Shown here: positions 60,998 to 64,000 of the stretch, piece after piece
How the letters are laid out: the number at the start of each line of letters is the position of its first letter
Position numbering within the stretch: the first letter of the stretch is position 1
From: Gluconacetobacter liquefaciens
GTDB lineage: Bacteria > Pseudomonadota > Alphaproteobacteria > Acetobacterales > Acetobacteraceae
Direction of reading: 5' to 3'
Length of the DNA stretch: 64,000 nt
Assembly: GCF_003350405.1 (NCBI RefSeq)
Contig: NZ_QQAW01000003.1
Location: 1 to 64,000 of the forward strand
Made by a program: the position numbers and the translations under genes
Notes under the pieces: generated by a model
Database searches by the model: none
The model's input: the letters and a program-made list of their open reading frames with translations, nothing else
What the model was told of the DNA's origin: nothing

Positions 60998-61825
60998 CTA
61001 CGGCGGGTCGGAGTCTTTCAGGCCCGAGGCCTTGGTAAACGGCAGGGATAATTGTCCCGAAGGGGGAGGTGTATCTTCGTCCATGCTCCGTCGGGCGCGT
61101 TCGGAGCGCAGGGTAAACGCCATGTCGGGCCCGATGGGGCGGGGGCTCGCCAGCAGTCTGTCCAGGTCTTCCGTGGCCAGGGTCCGGATGCGGCGCCCGC
61201 GTAGCGGGCCATGCGGGACCCGCACCAGAAGGGCCGGTTGGCGTGACCAGAGTAGCAAGTGCTCGATCGGAGCCATCGTCAGCATGTCGCGCAGATGGTG
61301 GGCCGTGACGTAGGCATCGGGAGCGGCGCGGTGGGCGGGATTGCCCAGATGTTTTTCCAGCCCGGCCGGGCGACGGGAATAGCGCAGACCCTGGTTGGAG
61401 TGGCCGGGCTCGTCGGGCCATAGGCGCAGCGCGCATTTGTAGGTACAGATCCACCCCGTGCCGGCCATCAGTCGGGGCGACAGGAGCGCACGCAGCCAGT
61501 TCTGCTCGAAGCTGGCGCGGTGGGCGGCGAAGGCAAGCGGACGGGCCGGTGGACGCAGGATGTCCGGTGCGACGGCGGTGATGGGTGGTGCGTCGTGTAC
61601 GTCGTGATCGGTGATGTGGTGAATGGCCGTGGTCCATGGAGCAATGGGACCGCCCGGATTGGTCAGGTATGCGTGGGGCCCCTCCGTCACCTGCCAGCCT
61701 TCGGATGTGCGCACCACGTCCTGCCAGCCGATTTCGACGATCCCGCCCTGCGTGGCGTCGCGGCCGCTGGTTTCCAGATCGATGACCCGGACATAAGGCC
61801 GGGCATTGGGCTCGTCACCATGCAT
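60998..61825 (-). CDS. DEDDh 3'-5' exonuclease family protein
   Basis: A 275-residue protein with an N-terminal exonuclease domain. ExoI is VRVIDLETSGRD (D16, E18), ExoII corresponds to AAHRASFEQNWL, and ExoIII to HRAAPDAYVTAHHL, giving the DEDDh pattern of the DNA polymerase III epsilon family. The C-terminal 90 residues, with LLLWSRQPALLVRVPHGPLRGR, are typical of stand-alone alphaproteobacterial exonucleases. It probably trims DNA ends in repair. It is divergent from uvrB, with 122 bp between. Confidence 0.85.
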   Translation of the reverse strand: MHGDEPNARPYVRVIDLETSGRDATQGGIVEIGWQDVVRTSEGWQVTEGPHAYLTNPGGPIAPWTTAIHHITDHDVHDAPPITAVAPDILRPPARPLAFAAHRASFEQNWLRALLSPRLMAGTGWICTYKCALRLWPDEPGHSNQGLRYSRRPAGLEKHLGNPAHRAAPDAYVTAHHLRDMLTMAPIEHLLLWSRQPALLVRVPHGPLRGRRIRTLATEDLDRLLASPRPIGPDMAFTLRSERARRSMDEDTPPPSGQLSLPFTKASGLKDSDPP

Positions 61826-61947
61826 CAGGGCAGTCTAGGGGACTGGCCGGGCAGTTGCCAAAAGTGAATTGGCTTGTCCGGCGTTTGGGCTGATGCGCGC
61901 ACGATGGCTCTTGCGCTGGCGCCGGGTGATCCCCACAGTCCTGAACC

Positions 61948-64000
<2,053 letters not shown>

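Overview
The window is dense, GC-rich alphaproteobacterial chromosome. Its gene content fits an acetic acid bacterium (Acetobacteraceae, Gluconacetobacter/Komagataeibacter-like): RND efflux with a NodT-type outer-membrane factor, a tandem cysteine-desulfurase/ferredoxin/mnmA cluster, hmuTUV beside bacterioferritin, and many palindromic intergenic repeats. The genus is inferred, not proven. I found no rRNA, tRNA, CRISPR array, transposase or phage gene. Two genes are cut by the window edges: a secreted TPS-domain protein on the left and uvrB on the right.

Layout. 0-8 kb: an AT-rich intergenic stretch, a dienelactone-hydrolase pair, and a three-gene heavy-metal-type RND efflux operon on the minus strand. 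8-14 kb: an M61 peptidase, a TRIC-like channel, and an oxyanion ABC transporter whose permease and ATPase are one polypeptide. 14-19 kb: a MocR regulator with its likely operators, a PhzF-like enzyme, a LysE exporter and threonine aldolase. 19-23 kb: D-alanine catabolism (dadA, alanine racemase), with a divergent Lrp regulator and a CHAD protein. 23-30 kb: small enzymes, a KirBac channel, the hmuTUV haem-uptake operon with an IsdG-like monooxygenase, two Fur-like boxes and bfr. 30-35 kb: aminopeptidase, Rieske protein, DUF4186 protein, tyrS and a hydrolase. 35-41 kb: two cysteine desulfurases, ferredoxin, mnmA, GST and a glycosyltransferase. 41-48 kb: a frameshifted gene, a COG0523 GTPase with a WD40 protein, a CLC transporter and two cation-diffusion facilitators, one with a long His-Asp repeat. 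48-55 kb: an FAD protein, an MFS transporter, oligoendopeptidase F and an ABC1 kinase. 55-61 kb: the most notable locus. 61-64 kb: a DEDDh exonuclease and uvrB.

The most notable locus (54950-60803) looks like a complete DSF-type (Rpf) cell-cell signalling module. It has an RpfF-like fatty-acid signal synthase with both catalytic glutamates and an RpfC-like five-helix hybrid kinase with HisKA, ATPase, REC and HPT domains. The expected HD-GYP regulator RpfG is replaced by a REC-PAS-GGDEF-EAL protein with both c-di-GMP active sites intact. This would connect a diffusible fatty-acid signal directly to an enzyme able both to make and to degrade c-di-GMP.

Other points of interest are the permease-ATPase fusion, at least three related dispersed palindromic repeats, an AT-rich palindrome cluster that supplies the C-terminus of MnmA, operator-like inverted repeats at several divergent promoters, and an apparent frameshift at about 42080.
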